From NCBI RefSeq assembly GCF_030269925.1, contig NC_085128.1:1552501-1616500 (forward strand): 64,000 bases of DNA, written 5' to 3'. A program made the translations under genes and the position numbers. The DNA is from Bombyx mori (Eukaryota > Arthropoda > Insecta > Lepidoptera > Bombycidae). Under the pieces are notes generated by a model. The model was not told where the DNA came from and ran no database searches. It saw only the letters and a list, made by a program, of their open reading frames with translations. Position 1 is the stretch's first letter, and the number at the start of each line of letters is the position of its first letter. Below are positions 12,901 to 19,491 of this stretch, one piece after another.

Positions 12901-15484
12901 ACTATATAAATGTCCTATCACAATCTGTTCTTTTCTGCATATTACTTTTACAAAATAATGTCGATGTTTCACTTCTGCCAGGCGTCCCGTGACGGCTCAC
13001 TTTTTTTTTATTGCTTAGATGGCCGGACGAGGCTACAGGCCACCTGGTGTTAATTGGTTACTGGAGCCCATAGTCATCTACAACGTAAATGCGCCACTCA
13101 CCTTGAGATATAAGTTCTAAGGTCTCAGTATAATTACAACGGCCGGCCCGCCCTTCAAACCGAAACGCATTACTGCTTCACGGCTGAAATAGACAGGGCG
13201 GTGGTACCTACCCGTGCGGACTCACAAGACGTCCTACCACCAGTAATAAAAAAAGCTTATAATAACCGAGGTCAAAACGGCAATAAGCTACCAATGTGAA
13301 CGGCAACTATTTTCGTTTAGCACAAATATTCATTTAAATTAATATTCTCTACAATATAGGAGTGATATCATGTAGTAAAAAACATCCTAATTACTACAAC
13401 AATAGATACAATGTATACTAATTAATTAATTTATTTTAGGCTCGTTTTAGTGGTCTCGTGGCACGTGCAAATGATTACTGTACCACGAAATTCGGGTTTG
13501 ATACCCATACCAAATCTGAATCTAGGTAAAAGATATTGGATATACCGAGTCTAGATGTAGCCGTTAAAATGTGGTTAGCCGTTACGTATAAAATGGTGAT
13601 TTTTTTATTTTTTTGGTGAGGAGGAAATCGCCGGACCCACCCTCCCCTGGGGATGGCAGGCGGGGTATGTAGGAGTCGAACCGACTGAAACCCCTGTCGC
13701 TCAACAACCCACGTCCGAGCCTCTCATGAGACAGAACTCATGAAAAGGCAAAGGGGGGAAAGGGAATCGTTTAGTGCGGAACACATCTCTCCCATCACCC
13801 TCCCCCTCGGGACGCCGGGTCGGCGGTCGTCGGCGCCACCAGCCCTCTCGGTCGGTAAAATGGTGGTAGCCGCTTTAGAACACAATGTAGATTTAGAAAT
13901 AACTAGCCGTATTCGCCCGCTTCGCTGGGCATGTAAAATTAACATTATTATTTATTGTCATTACTATTAGGGAGTCCAACACTCATATAAACACTAGCCT
14001 ATCCATTAAGTACATGTATTTTCTACATGGATACCAAGTTTCAATTCAATCGGATGCATGATTCAGTAGTTATAACGGAACATCCGTAAAAACCACTGTA
14101 CATTTATATATTAGTATAGATGTCTCGATGTGAGCCGTGAGCCAGTCCACATATTTAGGCAAAAAAACGATAGGTGACGGCAATGGCATACAGATCGTCC
14201 ATGGCTTCCAAATGACATTAACATTTTCGTGTATCATCGTGGGTTGAAAGATCCGGTGTATTTATATTAAATTAGTAGCATATGCCACTAAGCAATATGG
14301 CGTTTCGATTGGGTACGCTGTTAATTTTTTCCTATTTAAGCTGGTAGCCTTGATAGGCTATGCCAGCGTAAGCGAGCGAGTAGTAGAGCTCACGGGGCTC
14401 AAACCTGAACCACGCCTTTACACTTTACCGTACTATTTTACCGATTTACACCGCATGTATCAAAGTGGATGGCGGCATTCACTCTGGTAACAACTCAGTA
14501 CGTGGAACGTGGGCTAATTCGTTTATTTCGACATCATGTTTTTTCTTGTTTTTTTTTTTAAAGCCTAACTAACTGAACTGCTTGATTTTGATGAAATTTT
14601 GTTGGACCAAACAGAAAATAAAAAAATAATATTTTTACTGGTGGTAGGACTTCTAGGGAGTCCGCACGGGTAGGTACCACCACCCCGCCCATTTCTGCCG
14701 TGAAGCAGTAATGCGTTTCGGTTTGAAGGGTCGGGCAGTCGTTGTATCTATATTGAGACCCTAGAACTCATATCTCAAGGTGGGTGGCGCATTTACGTTG
14801 TAGATGTTTATGGGCTCCAGTAACCGGTAACTTAACACAGGGTGGGCTGTGAGCTCGTCCACCTACGTAAGCAATAAATAAATAAAAATTTGGTAATGAC
14901 GGAAACTGATAATAAACATTACTAAAATACTACCTAACAGAAAATTTTCTCCTTTTTTGTGGGGATGGATTAAAAAGGTTACCTGTGCTCATTTTAGATC
15001 ATTTCCTTATCGAGCTCGAGTTAGTTCAGCGAGAAAACTAGCCCATAGTCGCAACCAATCGGTTTCTCACCGGATCTTTTCAGTGGGTCGCAATTCTGAG
15101 CGGGTGGTAGCTTCTGCTAAGCACTGCTCTTGCTAGGGCTAGTGTTAGCAAATTCTTTCAAGTTGGATCCGTGAGCTCAATTACCAGTGCGCACGTAGTT
15201 AAAATTACCCCCTAGCCACCAGCGAATAGGTAAAGAAATGAAATTTTTTCATTGAAATAAATACCTATATTTATTGATATATAATATTTAGTTTTATGGG
15301 TTTAAATCGAAATCAATGGATTTTCTTTTGGAATATCCTTATACCTTACCACACTGCCATACACCTACCTTGTTGTGCCGTACTTATCGAATTGATTCAG
15401 CTGCGGTCCAGTAGCTGGTCGCCCACTGAAGCTGTCATATGTGACAGCATTCACCACTCCAAACAGGAGTAGAATCCAAAACAT
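941..15484 (-). CDS. Gene A: secreted haem-peroxidase-like protein, catalytic residues lost (spliced, 12 exons)
   Basis: Joining exons 15369-15484, 12406-12545, 11121-11291, 10294-10481, 8835-9030, 7052-7240, 6408-6552, 5396-5555, 4438-4605, 3616-3814, 1067-1172 and 941-998 gives an open frame of 611 codons plus stop, with GT-AG borders throughout and compatible phases. It starts with a signal peptide, followed by the Cys-rich RIDGSCNNL block, an NPCWDD block and a terminal SDRHWYE block of the animal haem peroxidase family (PF03098). The family normally oxidises substrates with H2O2 using a haem held between a distal and a proximal His. Here the distal segment reads LFMFND, so Gln, Asp and His are gone, and there is no GDxRxxE motif. 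The proximal RWFH and calcium-loop TPLFDLS remain. Introns hold SINE/LINE debris; those at 5556-6407 and 6553-7051 show nothing recognisable. Likely a secreted non-catalytic peroxidase homologue (inference). Confidence 0.8.
1067..1172 (-). CDS. Gene A exon 11
   Basis: Encodes QLSQIRNSNMGKLLC, the counterpart of the EQLxEIRKxSLARILCDN segment near the C-terminus of haem peroxidases. Length (106 bases) and both phases match exon 11 of B and C. The aspartate-asparagine part of the family signature is degenerate here (CRVAPG). Confidence 0.75.
1211..1371 (+). repeat. Bm1-type SINE fragment, plus arm of a head-to-head pair
   Basis: Runs from the GAGTCCGCACGGGTAGG block to GTAGATGT and then meets, across a T-run, a SINE of opposite orientation. 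No A-tail of its own is seen. Confidence 0.8.
1372..1815 (-). repeat. Bm1-type SINE, full length, minus strand
   Basis: A T-run at 1372-1386 (the A-tail on the minus strand) is followed by the complete body and the tRNA-like head, with the B-box-like GGTGTTCGAATCCC and the A-box-like TGGCCTAAAGGATAAG read on the minus strand. Near-complete copy lying 3' of gene A exon 10. Confidence 0.88.
1817..1878 (+). repeat. Short Bm1-type SINE tail fragment
   Basis: Only the GGGCTCCAGTAACCACTT to GAGCTTGTCCACC part is present, directly abutting the full-length minus copy. Confidence 0.7.
1989..2281 (+). mobile_element. Helitron-like non-autonomous element
   Basis: Starts with TC after an A (1988) and ends with GGGTCAGCTAG followed by T (2282), the terminal pattern of Helitrons. 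The body (ACTCGAGAGCGGCTGG and following) is shared with 34181-34470. There is no coding capacity and no terminal inverted repeat. Confidence 0.55.
2289..2501 (+). mobile_element. Jockey-like LINE, 3' fragment
   Basis: Contains TTTCTCGCCGGATCTTCTCA and GTGGTAGATTCTGCGAAGCA, then GCCTCTCAAGGCTATCAGC and a short A-tail. It matches the untranslated 3' end attached to the minus-strand LINE fragment at 16436-16942, and is severely 5'-truncated. Confidence 0.75.
2838..3345 (+). mobile_element. Decayed LINE 3' end (family of the 26.7-30.3 kb LINE)
   Basis: TATGACATGTCCTTCTTAAA followed by GCTCTGCCCCTGGCATTGCT and GCTCGTCTGCC corresponds to the C-terminal codons and 3' UTR of the LINE in gene B intron 3. 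The first 90 bases look like a SINE scrap, and 3130-3345 is a second, more diverged copy of the same end. Confidence 0.6.
3616..3814 (-). CDS. Gene A exon 10
   Basis: Encodes DVDLMPGLWSERKIKDG and SDRHWYERR. These are the counterparts of the DVDLxxGG and GDRFWYEN blocks in the C-terminal part of haem peroxidases. Exactly as long as exon 10 of B and C (199 bases), with the same phases. Reading past the donor would stop at 3572, so an unspliced form would end in GKPNKTPKK. Confidence 0.85.
4438..4605 (-). CDS. Gene A exon 9
   Basis: Encodes DITAADVAKGRLFGFAPYVD and LEVC. It aligns with the LNIQRGRDHGLPxYNxxR block of the family. The Asn that hydrogen-bonds the proximal His is replaced by Asp (ADVAKG), and RDHG becomes RLFG. 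168 bases, as in B and C. Confidence 0.85.
4687..4938 (+). repeat. Bm1-type SINE, 5'-truncated
   Basis: Starts at TTACTGGTGGTAGGACC and ends in an AATAAAAATAAAAATAAA tail; the tRNA-like head is missing. It lies in intron 8 of gene A, antisense to the gene. Confidence 0.88.
5396..5555 (-). CDS. Gene A exon 8
   Basis: Encodes LYDENYKC, VNLTTRTAYF and ends at HAVDPD. It follows the proximal-His exon and corresponds to the family segment after RFGHSL. The donor is GT followed by TGGT, weaker than the GTATGT used at the same place in B and C. Confidence 0.82.
6408..6552 (-). CDS. Gene A exon 7 (proximal histidine)
   Basis: Encodes GYRDVYDEKIIPQ and EYSYVLRWFHIAQEATL. RWFH aligns with the RFGH/RYGH proximal haem-ligand segment, so the proximal His is retained. 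Strong TTTTCAG acceptor and GTAAGT donor; 145 bases as in B and C. Confidence 0.87.
7052..7240 (-). CDS. Gene A exon 6
   Basis: Encodes FHIWFYRLHNVVAANLEKIN followed by PCWDDNKIF and LQIYYYQFLPLLFG. It is the counterpart of HTLWLREHNRIA, NPHWDDERLF and YRDYLPLxLG. The GDxRxxE motif that supplies the catalytic Arg and a haem-linking Glu should precede it, but the residues there are LPNGVMGSN. Confidence 0.88.
7377..7576 (-). mobile_element. Jockey-like LINE, 3' fragment
   Basis: T-run and CCTACCTAGCTGAGAGCC followed by GGTGAGCTCACGGGGCTCAA; it ends near TCAGTGGGCTGTG. Same 3' end as at 16436-16942, 5'-truncated, in intron 5 of gene A and sense with it. Confidence 0.78.
7941..8253. repeat. Foldback/MITE-like element with about 68-base inverted arms
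   Basis: The arm at 7941-8008 and the reverse complement of 8187-8253 share AATAAATAATAGTTTAAAAA and ATACGCTTTTATAGAAAATC with only a few mismatches, around an AT-rich core of about 180 bases. No coding sequence. Lies in intron 5 of gene A. Confidence 0.65.
8483..8724 (-). repeat. Bm1-type SINE, 5'-truncated
   Basis: GGCTTAGTGGGCGGACGAGC at one end and GAGGTCCTACCGCCAGTAA at the other: the 3' half of the SINE in reverse orientation, without the tRNA-like head. Confidence 0.83.
8835..9030 (-). CDS. Gene A exon 5 (calcium loop)
   Basis: Encodes STPLFDLSNIYNY, aligning with the TSFxDASxVYGS calcium-binding loop. The Thr, Asp and Ser side-chain ligands are present. The exon continues with GGRLKVELVNG and ends at CHKY. 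Phase 0 at the start and 1 at the end, as in B. Confidence 0.85.
9214..9653 (+). repeat. Bm1-type SINE, full length
   Basis: The best full copy on the plus strand. A tRNA-like head carries the A-box-like TGGCCTAACGGATAAG and the B-box-like GGTGTCCGAGTCCC (an internal polymerase III promoter in this class), followed by the family body and an A-tail at 9641-9653. Lies in intron 4 of gene A, antisense to it. Confidence 0.9.
9654..9830 (-). repeat. Decayed Bm1-type SINE fragment
   Basis: GAGCTCACGGCTCACCTGATGTTAAATGG and a shortened body in reverse orientation, tail to tail with the preceding SINE. Several internal deletions. Confidence 0.65.
9970..10284 (+). repeat. Jockey-like LINE 3' fragment followed by a SINE scrap
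   Basis: 9970-10161 matches the LINE 3' end (TCGCTGGACC, GTGGTAGATTCTGCGAAGCA, TTCTCAAGGCTACCAGC). 10190-10284 is a worn Bm1 3' end with a TAATAATAATAAAA tail, ending 10 bases before gene A exon 4. Confidence 0.65.
10294..10481 (-). CDS. Gene A exon 4
   Basis: Encodes TYCCEEKGKYDDEC, NDPVHRFSNVRCMNLT and ends RSNKTTPSR. It is the counterpart of the family segment with the CCxxxxxxxCxPIxIPxxDP and RxxCMxxxRS blocks. 188 bases, equal to exon 4 of B and C. Acceptor TTTTTTAAG, donor GTATGA. Confidence 0.82.
10588..10997 (+). repeat. Direct repeat unit, copy 1
   Basis: About 410 bases that align with 14890-15300, including flanks on both sides of an embedded LINE-like 3' fragment (10696-10925, GCGAGAAAACTAGCCCATAG). 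Shared flank text includes GGTAATGACG and TTTAGTTTT. It could be a segmental duplication or an unrecognised larger repeat family. Confidence 0.6.
11121..11291 (-). CDS. Gene A exon 3 (distal pocket segment, catalytic residues replaced)
   Basis: Encodes PPRIIRYETLLEG and FTQLVTYFVLFMFNDIGS. This aligns with the family segment ending in WGQFxDHDL. The distal His is Asn, the haem-linked Asp is Phe and the Gln is Leu; only the following Asp, a calcium ligand, is kept. 171 bases, donor GTAAGT. Confidence 0.85.
11649..12378 (-). mobile_element. Jockey-like LINE 3' end, split by a nested insertion
   Basis: 11649-11905 and about 12313-12378 match consecutive parts of the LINE at 44216-47008 (CTGAGAAGATCCGGCG; TTGTCGAGTTCGAC). 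Imperfect target repeats TTGTAAAGTT and TTGTAAAAGTT flank the pair. The 11906-12312 block between them is foreign, with inverted motifs GACGTGACAAC near 11916 and GTTGTCACGTT near 12266, so it may be a small DNA transposon. The LINE stops about 28 bases from the gene A exon 2 donor. Confidence 0.6.
12406..12545 (-). CDS. Gene A exon 2
   Basis: Encodes CTNEIAPCDPNERRRIDGSC and NNLKNPQRGAIHTP, the near-universal N-terminal haem peroxidase block (YRxxDGxCNNLxxPxxGxxxTPFxRLLPPxYxDG). 140 bases, as in B. Acceptor ATTTCAG, donor GTATCT. Confidence 0.88.
12640..12830. repeat. Unclassified segment with a perfect 16-base palindrome
   Basis: TGGCGACGCGTCGCCA at 12682-12697 is its own reverse complement. 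Downstream, TAGTGTATAC occurs twice within 25 bases. It lies in intron 1 of gene A. GC-rich against an AT-rich background, so probably part of a mobile element that I cannot name. Confidence 0.4.
13003..13248 (-). repeat. Bm1-type SINE, 5'-truncated
   Basis: T-run, GCTTAGATGGCCGGACGAGG and the body up to GACGTCCTACCACCAGTAAT in reverse orientation; no tRNA-like head. Confidence 0.85.
13600..13862. repeat. GC-rich interspersed repeat, unclassified
   Basis: A T-run at about 13600-13613 leads into CCGGACCCACCCTCCCCTGG and CGGGTCGGCGGTCGTCGGCG, far richer in GC than the surroundings. The T-run suggests the 3' end of a minus-strand retroelement. No domain is visible in any frame. Confidence 0.4.
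13903..14120 (-). mobile_element. Helitron-like non-autonomous element
   Basis: Read on the minus strand it starts TCTATACTAATATATAAATG after an A and ends with a hairpin (GCCC...GGGC), a short spacer and CTAG followed by T. These are the expected Helitron ends; no terminal inverted repeat or target duplication. A worn SINE scrap follows at 14122-14166. Confidence 0.6.
14335..14425 (-). mobile_element. Jockey-like LINE 3' scrap
   Basis: AGCTGGTAGCCTTGATAGGC and GAGCTCACGGGGCTCAAACC, about 90 bases of the common LINE 3' end. Confidence 0.6.
14636..14885 (+). repeat. Bm1-type SINE, 5'-truncated
   Basis: From TTACTGGTGGTAGGACTTC to a CAATAAATAAATAAAAA tail. Intron 1 of gene A, antisense to it. 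Confidence 0.86.
14890..15300 (+). repeat. Direct repeat unit, copy 2
   Basis: Aligns with 10588-10997 along its length, again with an embedded LINE-like 3' fragment (14995-15235). It lies only about 70 bases 3' of gene A exon 1. Confidence 0.6.
15369..15484 (-). CDS. Gene A exon 1 (start codon and signal peptide)
   Basis: The ATG at 15484 opens a hydrophobic signal peptide, MFWILLLFGVVNAVTYD, followed by SFSGRPATGPQ and a GTAGGT donor. Gene B starts in the same way (xxYDSYTGN). A TATA-like box lies about 33 bases upstream. This is the only in-frame Met before the conserved exon 2. Confidence 0.8.
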
Positions 15485-15516
15485 TTTGACTGTTTCAAAT
15501 TTTAATCAGCACCACG

Positions 15517-15524
15517 TTTTTATA
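15517..15524 (-). promoter_or_regulatory. TATA-like box of gene A
   Basis: TATAAAAA on the minus strand, with an initiator-like ACAGTC about 30 bases downstream (around 15489-15494), a normal TATA-to-start spacing. If real, the 5' leader is only about ten bases. Confidence 0.4.
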
Positions 15525-15774
15525 ACAATAGTCTTTATGCTAATTACTTATTTCGTGGTTTTATGAGCGTTTTAATTACATAAAAAAACAATACTATCTT
15601 TATACTTTCGTACTGGGTGTGCGTATCTAAGGTAAAAAAACCATTTTTATTACATTTTTTAAACGTTGATCTAGAAAATTCGTCGCATAACTAAAAGTTT
15701 TACAGCAAGTATTTTATCGAAGACAATAAAATTAAATAGTCTTCAACAATACACTAATAGTGAACATTTCCAAA

Positions 15775-16073
15775 GCGGGCTTGGGGACCCCGGTAACAGT
15801 ACTCGTCGAACTCGACGAAGTTCGACGTGCAACCTAACCCATACATCAGCCCGCTGAGTTTCTTGCCGGATCTTCTCAGCGGGTCGCGATTTCGATGCGG
15901 TAGTAGATTCATTCGCGAAGCAGCTGCTCTTGAATTGTTAGGTCTCCTTCGGAGGCGCTCGAGCTGTTAGCAAATCCCACCCTTCCTGGTTGAGCCTTTG
16001 TTCGCCCACTTGTCCTGGTGAAACTGAAAAGGTCTACGGGACACCAGTAACCCTTCAGACATAAAAAAAATTA
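15775..16073 (+). mobile_element. Jockey-like LINE 3' fragment (44 kb LINE subfamily)
   Basis: GGGGACCCCGGTAACAGTAC, CTGAGTTTCTTGCCGGATCT and GGTCTCCTTCGGAGGCGCTC match the 3' end of the LINE at 44216-47008. Ends in a short A-run. Confidence 0.75.
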
Positions 16074-16084
16074 ATATGCTTTTT

Positions 16085-16330
16085 GGAAGAACCCAAGAAG
16101 CTTCCGCCAGCGATTCCGCCAAACAGCAAGACCACGTCTTCAGCGCGGACCGCCGAGATTGGAGCCTTCGCGCATGAATCCCTTCTCCGCCGGGGTGCCG
16201 TTCCTCCCTATAGGGGGGTCGCTACGCTACGCGTGATCTACGGCGAGCACCTCTCATCACCTCTGTCTTCAGATCTCAGGGTGGCACCCCGACGAGCACG
16301 CCACCTCTGGTGGTAGGACGTCCATAACAA
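16085..16330 (+). repeat. GC-rich unclassified repeat
   Basis: A GC-rich stretch (CGCCGGGGTGCCGTTCCTCC, CAGGGTGGCACCCCGACGAG) between LINE fragments, ending in a SINE-like CTGGTGGTAGGACGTCC. I recognise no protein domain. The following 16331-16430 shows nothing. Confidence 0.35.
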
Positions 16331-16435
16331 AATTAAAATCATACATCCGGGAATGGAATTAAGTTGGCGGTACACACCCGAGCAAGATGCAGTAATATTT
16401 AGCAGTCGGTAGACCGACGGTCCGAATGTAGTTTT

Positions 16436-16942
16436 TTTTTTTTTTTTCCTACCAAAGCTGATAGCCTTGAGAGGCTATTTCAGCGTAACCATGGCTAGTA
16501 GGTGAGCTCACGGGGCTCAAACCTGACGACGATGCTAACACGAACCCTAGCAAGAGCCGTGCTTCGCAGAATCTACCACCGGATCGGAAACGCGACCCAC
16601 TGAGAAGATCCGGCGAGAAACTCAGTGGGCTGTGTCTGAGAGTTAATTTATTCGTCGAGCCCTTCGTCGCAAGCGGCGGGTTCGACGAGAACGGTGACCG
16701 GTGCTTGAAGTACCTAAAAGCACCGTTAGTGGATCGGGACGATCCGAGATGACGTGTTTTGGGCGACGTCGACTGCTTTCCATTCTGTCCGCAGGATCGG
16801 GAATGTAGTTACCGGCGGCCACGATGAGAGAGTTCTCGTGTCGTGCCGCTTTATCGAAGTGGCGCATCGACGCCGACTATAGATACTTACTAATGGACTC
16901 TAAGTCCAGGTCGTCATGGAGGTCGACTTTCCTGGCGAATGT
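16436..16942 (-). mobile_element. 5'-truncated Jockey-like LINE with the end of ORF2
   Basis: From a T-run (the A-tail) through the 3' UTR to the last coding part on the minus strand (FDKAARHENSLIVAAGNYIP, a match to the C-terminus of the LINE ORF ending at 44462). Possible target repeats CGAATGT lie at both ends (around 16423 and 16936). Confidence 0.8.
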
Positions 16943-17044
16943 TGTTGTTCGGCACTTGTATATATGCGAGCTTATCTTGAAAATGTCGTAAGCGAGATTC
17001 AGGCATCTGTCAAATATCTTGTGTTCTGTGATGGCTACCGCCAC

Positions 17045-17340
17045 ACTATTATGATTACCGTATAAAATAAAACTGTTAAAAAAATTAAACTAATACCTTA
17101 TAACGTAATAAAAAACAAAACGATACATATATAATAAAAAAACGGTGGTAAAATTTGATTTCAAGTTACCGTTTGAGTTTTCGTGGCAATTAATTTATTC
17201 AATTTAAATTACGTATCAACGCGAATCACATTTGCTAGCTTAACGTCAACTCGATTGTAAGTGATCTCAGTTGGCCGCGGACTCTGCAATACCTTAACAA
17301 TATTACTTTATTACTTAGTATAAATATATTATTATTATAT
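17045..17340. repeat. Left end of the duplicated segment (B copy)
   Basis: From about 17045 the sequence matches 48730-49220 (for example ATACCTTATAACGTAATAAA), apart from a private insertion in the right copy at 48829-49031. It marks the most 3' part of the B/C tandem duplication that I can align. Confidence 0.65.
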
Positions 17341-17697
17341 TGGAACGAAGTTCCTTATGGAACGATGCGGAGGGGTACCCTAACCGGGAAAAAACGTCAG
17401 TAACATAAGATTTTTATTAGTAATGCACACAGTGTACGACTTAAGTTTGTAATAACGTACAAAAAATAACATATTTTTTATCACTCATTGACCACGATCT
17501 CAGAGCATTCGTTTGCGCAAAACACTAATTAACTCTTATGCAAACAACCGTGACTGAAGTGTACCACAATAAGTTCGCACGTTACCGAATGACCGTGGGT
17601 TGTTGCGAAACCTCCAGTTTTCTTTTCTTTATACCTCGAATAGAACTTAAAATTAATATTTTTATAATAAGGAACTTCGTTACTATCCGGTGTCCCA
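17341..17697. mobile_element. MITE with GGAACGAAGTTCC ends
   Basis: TTGGAACGAAGTTCCTTAT at the left and ATAAGGAACTTCGTTACTAT at the right form inverted ends; a relative sits at 38486-38802. It is absent from the matching position in the right copy (near 49220), so it inserted after the duplication or was lost there. Confidence 0.5.
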
Positions 17698-17730
17698 CGA
17701 CACCACACATCTTTTTATAAGTATATTACC

Positions 17731-19028
17731 TAGTCAGGTCATAAATTCTGTCACATGTTTAATGTAAAATAATTGAAACAAGTTTATTAATTATGTAACC
17801 ATTCATATACCAAAATGAACTTAACAAAACATAGATTCTTATGACACTAAAGTTTATTCAAAATGACCTTCGTAATTTTGAATACAGGCCTTCAATCTGC
17901 GCGGCCAGTCGTCTATCGCAGCACGAACGAGGTCCATGTCAATATCGGCGGCTGCCTTAATCAAGGATGTCTTGAGTGAATCCAAATTGGGATGAGGCTT
18001 TGAGCACGCCTTTTCCTCCAAGTGTTGCCATATCTTGTAATCTAACGGATTCAAATCTTGACTGGAGGAGGGCCAGTCTTCGTGCCGGATGAAGTCGATT
18101 TCACGCGCCGCCAGCCAGTCTTGTGTGCTCTTCGCTCTATGAGCTGGCGCCGAATCTTGTTGGAATACCCAGTGCATTGAACATGGTATGAGAAACAGGT
18201 TCCACAAGGTTCGTCAGGACTGTATTTTGATACACAACTGCATTCGTTTTTACACCTTTCTCACAAAAATGTACCTCTGTTAAGCCCCAATAAGAAACTC
18301 CCAACCATACCATGAGCGAGGATGGAAAATGACCTCGTTGGACACGCGGAATACGGTTGCTCGCTTCTTCACTACTGTGTGCGTACACCTTATCATTTTG
18401 TTTGTTGTATCTCTCTTCTACGGTAAAAATTTTTTCATCCAAAAAAAGAATTTCCCGATATTTTTTTCCCGCGTACCGCTTCAGCAAAGCGCGGCATCTC
18501 TTCAGTCTCCGGTCCATTAGACGAGCATTCAAACGATGTCCTGTTTTTCTTCGATATGCCCGAAGCCCTAAGTCTTCATTTAACACCCTTTTCACCGTGG
18601 TTCTGCTTAACCCCATCTGAAGGGCCAACAGTTTCGGCTTACGTTTGGGATTTCTTTGAATTCGCGCCTTCACAGCTTTTATCACTGCTGGAGTCCTAAC
18701 AGACCGAGGGCGAACACTTCTTGACCTGTCATCTACACTAGAGTCTTCATTGTATCGTTTGATGGTACGATAAACGAATCTTTTGGTTATATTCAAATAT
18801 TTCAGTATGTTAAAAATTTTAATTGGCGCGTAACCGCAACGATGCAACGCAATAGCTGCAACACGGTCTTCTTTAAGCGTCCACTCCATATTTAAAAATC
18901 AGTAAAATTCTAAAAGTATACATTTTTATTTTCATGAACAATTCGAAATTCGAATTCAATAAACTTTTTTGTGGCCAGCATTCTAAAAGAAAAGTTTTTA
19001 CTGTGTGACAATACTTATGACCTGACTA
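17731..19028 (-). mobile_element. maT-type (DD37D) Tc1/mariner element, frameshifted transposase
   Basis: Inverted ends AGTCAGGTCATAA at 17733 and its reverse complement up to 19026 flank a transposase on the minus strand. The start is MEWTLKEDRVAAIALHRCG at 18889, with an N-terminal helix-turn-helix region, then FLDEKIF (first Asp), QQDSAPAH (second Asp) and LNPLDYKIW (third Asp, 37 residues after the second). One frameshift near 18170 splits the frame, so this copy is dead. The right copy of the duplication lacks it. Confidence 0.82.
17854..18889 (-). pseudogene. maT transposase pseudogene
   Basis: About 340 codons in two overlapping frames (18889-18137 and 18207-17854). The order is two DNA-binding helix-turn-helix units, then an RSVRTPAVIKAVKARIQ linker and the DD37D catalytic domain. 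All three catalytic Asp codons are present; a single frameshift between the MFNALGI and QQDSAP segments breaks it. Confidence 0.8.
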
Positions 19029-19114
19029 GTATAAAGGTATTGTATTAGTCTTGTTTTACTGTAAGTGTAAATGTAAAAGAGAATAAAACACATACCCAAT
19101 AATTATAATCAACG

Positions 19115-19120
19115 TTTATT
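19115..19120 (-). terminator. Candidate poly(A) signal for gene B
   Basis: AATAAA on the minus strand about 270 bases past the gene B stop, conserved at 49530-49535 past gene C. An ATTAAA nearer the stop (about 19266-19271) is an alternative. Confidence 0.3.
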
Positions 19121-19388
19121 TATGAGTAATATTCTGGCCGCTTATGCTTTCGGTGTGTCAATGTTGATGTCTATGGACTCCCGTAATCAATTAAAACAAA
19201 TGTCAGCCCGTCACCACATTACCTAAAACTATAATACAGTTAATAATATTTTCGACGAATAATTTAATTTAATTGTAAAAAATATTCTGTCAGTATACAT
19301 AGTTCTATTACTAAATCATGTGTAATAAGTAACTTATAATTTGAGGATAGAATTCCTTAACATAAGTCTTAGTGAGTAGAAATATGTT

Positions 19389-19491
19389 CTATTCATTCAC
19401 TAATTGCCAGGTGTACTGTTCATTGCATTTGAAGTCCTTCCAGGCTGCGAAATCGATGCTGGGAATAATCTCGCAGCGACTTATTCTGTTT
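19389..19491 (-). CDS. Gene B exon 12 (C-terminus)
   Basis: Encodes NRISRCEIIPSIDFAAWKDF, then CNEQYTWQLVNE and a TAG stop at 19389-19391. It matches the family's VxCxxxPxLDLSxW ending. Confidence 0.87.
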
